This document shows, one piece after another, positions 6,056 to 7,128 of a stretch of 7,128 bases of DNA. Under the pieces are notes generated by a model. That model made no database searches. It was not told where the DNA came from and saw only the letters and a list, made by a program, of their open reading frames with translations. The position numbers were made by a program, and so were the translations under genes. How positions within the stretch are numbered: position 1 is the stretch's first letter; every line of letters starts with the position of its first letter. The stretch comes from Cyanobacteria bacterium HKST-UBA02 (GTDB lineage Bacteria > Cyanobacteriota > Vampirovibrionia > Obscuribacterales > Obscuribacteraceae). Where the stretch lies: NCBI GenBank assembly GCA_020431945.1, contig JAGQHH010000124.1, positions 1 through 7,128 of the forward strand, in the 5' to 3' direction.

Positions 6056-7128
6056 GGCGTCTCACTAGGACTCAATACCAAAGGCAAGACCATTGCGGTG
6101 GTCTGTTTTCTTCTTCTGACCGGCTGTACCGGCGACAAGAAAGAGAAGAAGTCGGACTGGCAAGACGACCTGAGAACTGCCAAGATAGCGGCTTTCGCCG
6201 ACAATCTCGACGAAGCGGAGAAGGGCTTCGAGAAAGTCCTGTCCGAAATATCGAAAGGAGAAAGAGCGGACACAGCCTCTATTGTCGAGGTGAAAGCCAG
6301 GCTGGCGCTCGTCTATACGAGAGAGGGCAATTTCGCGAAAGCCTCTCCTTTGATCAAGGATGTCATAGACTTCGTCAAGAAAGGAGCCCTGGACGAAGAG
6401 CATTCGGAGATCCTGGTTTTGATCGACGATACCTCGGAAAGCATTCTCCATGGTCCGGGCAGCAAACGGGCCCGTCTCGAGGACAAGCAAGCGGCCCTGG
6501 CTCTCCAGGAGTTGAGCCAGGACGAAAATCGGGGCAGGCTGCCGCCGACCCTTCTTGCGATCGCCAGAGCTTATGCCGAAAGAGGCGAGATCGAAAAAGC
6601 CCGACCCTATTACAAAAGAGCACTGTCCATCACAGAGGACAGAACGACCGGTAGTTTCACCAGTAACGTCATCCAGCTTCTGAGGCTCTGCGCAGTTCTC
6701 GATATAAAGGGCTATCGAGAAGACGCGCAATCGATCAGGGAACAGGTCAAGAACTTCTACCCGAAGAGCGGGCCGGAAAAGAGAGAAGCCATCTTTCTCG
6801 AGATGCTCGGCAAGGCCTATATCGACGAAGGTCTGTACAGCAAAGCACTTGTCCCTCTGAGCAAATCTCTGGATTTGCATAAGAAACTCAAGCACCCGGA
6901 CCCGTTGTCCAACTCCCGCACAATGTCCATGCTGGCTCGATGCAAGGAAGCTCTGGGTGAGCCAGAGGCGGCGGAGCCTCTGCTCAAAACCGCCATAGAG
7001 ATACAGGAGACATTTCCCGGCAAGAACAACAAAAATCTCTATGAGCGTATGAACGAGTATGCATCGTTTCTCAAAAGACAAAAACGCGATGAAGAAGCGG
7101 AGCAATGGCACGACAAATCTCAGGCCCT
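6053..7128 (+). CDS. TPR-repeat lipoprotein, C-terminus outside window
   Basis: The reading frame opens at GTG 6053 and stays open to the right edge (358 complete codons). The first 25 residues are a lipoprotein signal: basic K10/K12, a hydrophobic stretch TIAVVCFLLL, and lipobox LTGC with C25 as the acylated residue. A short charged linker (DKKEKK) follows. The rest is helical with tetratricopeptide-like units, clearest at about 81-108 (LALVYTREGNFAKASPLIKD), 166-194 (AIARAYAERGEIEKARPYYKRAL) and 248-276 (LGKAYIDEGLYSKALVPLSKSL). Weaker units lie at 44-66 and 294-319. The HPDP plus AEPLLKTAIEIQE pattern resembles kinesin light chain-like TPRs. TPRs bind other proteins, so a membrane-anchored scaffold in the cell envelope is likely; the partner is unknown. 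It follows the retron enzyme by 69 bases but seems to have its own promoter. It is probably a housekeeping envelope gene rather than the retron effector, though that is not proven. Confidence 0.85.
   Translation, partial: MGVSLGLNTKGKTIAVVCFLLLTGCTGDKKEKKSDWQDDLRTAKIAAFADNLDEAEKGFEKVLSEISKGERADTASIVEVKARLALVYTREGNFAKASPLIKDVIDFVKKGALDEEHSEILVLIDDTSESILHGPGSKRARLEDKQAALALQELSQDENRGRLPPTLLAIARAYAERGEIEKARPYYKRALSITEDRTTGSFTSNVIQLLRLCAVLDIKGYREDAQSIREQVKNFYPKSGPEKREAIFLEMLGKAYIDEGLYSKALVPLSKSLDLHKKLKHPDPLSNSRTMSMLARCKEALGEPEAAEPLLKTAIEIQETFPGKNNKNLYERMNEYASFLKRQKRDEEAEQWHDKSQA

Noticed and set aside
6065..7111. 348-aa open frame on the - strand at the right end
   Set aside because: It lies opposite the lipoprotein frame, which has a signal peptide, lipobox, TPR pattern and ribosome-binding site. 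The reverse frame shows none of these.

Overview
This window reads as chromosomal DNA of a Gram-negative-type (diderm) bacterium of moderately high GC. The evidence is a membrane histidine kinase with a periplasmic sensor region and a TPR protein with a lipobox. The taxon cannot be fixed from the sequence. The Ku and LIG-POL LigD pair resembles the Bacillus-type arrangement, and the kinase H-box (HELCSP) recalls kinases I associate with Acidobacteria-like phyla. Both are weak hints.

All five recognised genes lie on the + strand. Positions 1-1513 hold most of a CpxA-like sensor histidine kinase whose N-terminus and first membrane helix probably lie upstream. Its periplasmic region is a striking Pro/Gly/His-rich low-complexity segment. 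Positions 1740-4692 are a two-gene non-homologous end-joining operon: ku, then ligD, 7 bases apart and probably translationally coupled. Together they would bind, process and seal double-strand breaks.

Positions 4819-5983 form a retron, the most interesting element here. It has a good promoter (TTGACT, 17 bases, TTAAAT), a predicted msr-msd RNA bounded by a long a1/a2 inverted repeat (4861-4877 with 5025-5041), two msr hairpins, a folded msd, and a 305-aa retron-type reverse transcriptase starting at 5066. No effector gene is adjacent or fused, so the retron is effector-less, uses a distant partner, or works with a neighbour in a way not yet described.

Positions 6053-7128 hold a GTG-started TPR lipoprotein that runs off the right edge. 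It appears to have its own promoter (CTGACA, 17 bases, TAGAAT). An 11-bp perfect inverted repeat (6004-6014 with 6045-6055) would bury its ribosome-binding site and start codon only in transcripts arriving from the retron side. Predictions of promoters and RNA folds were done by eye.
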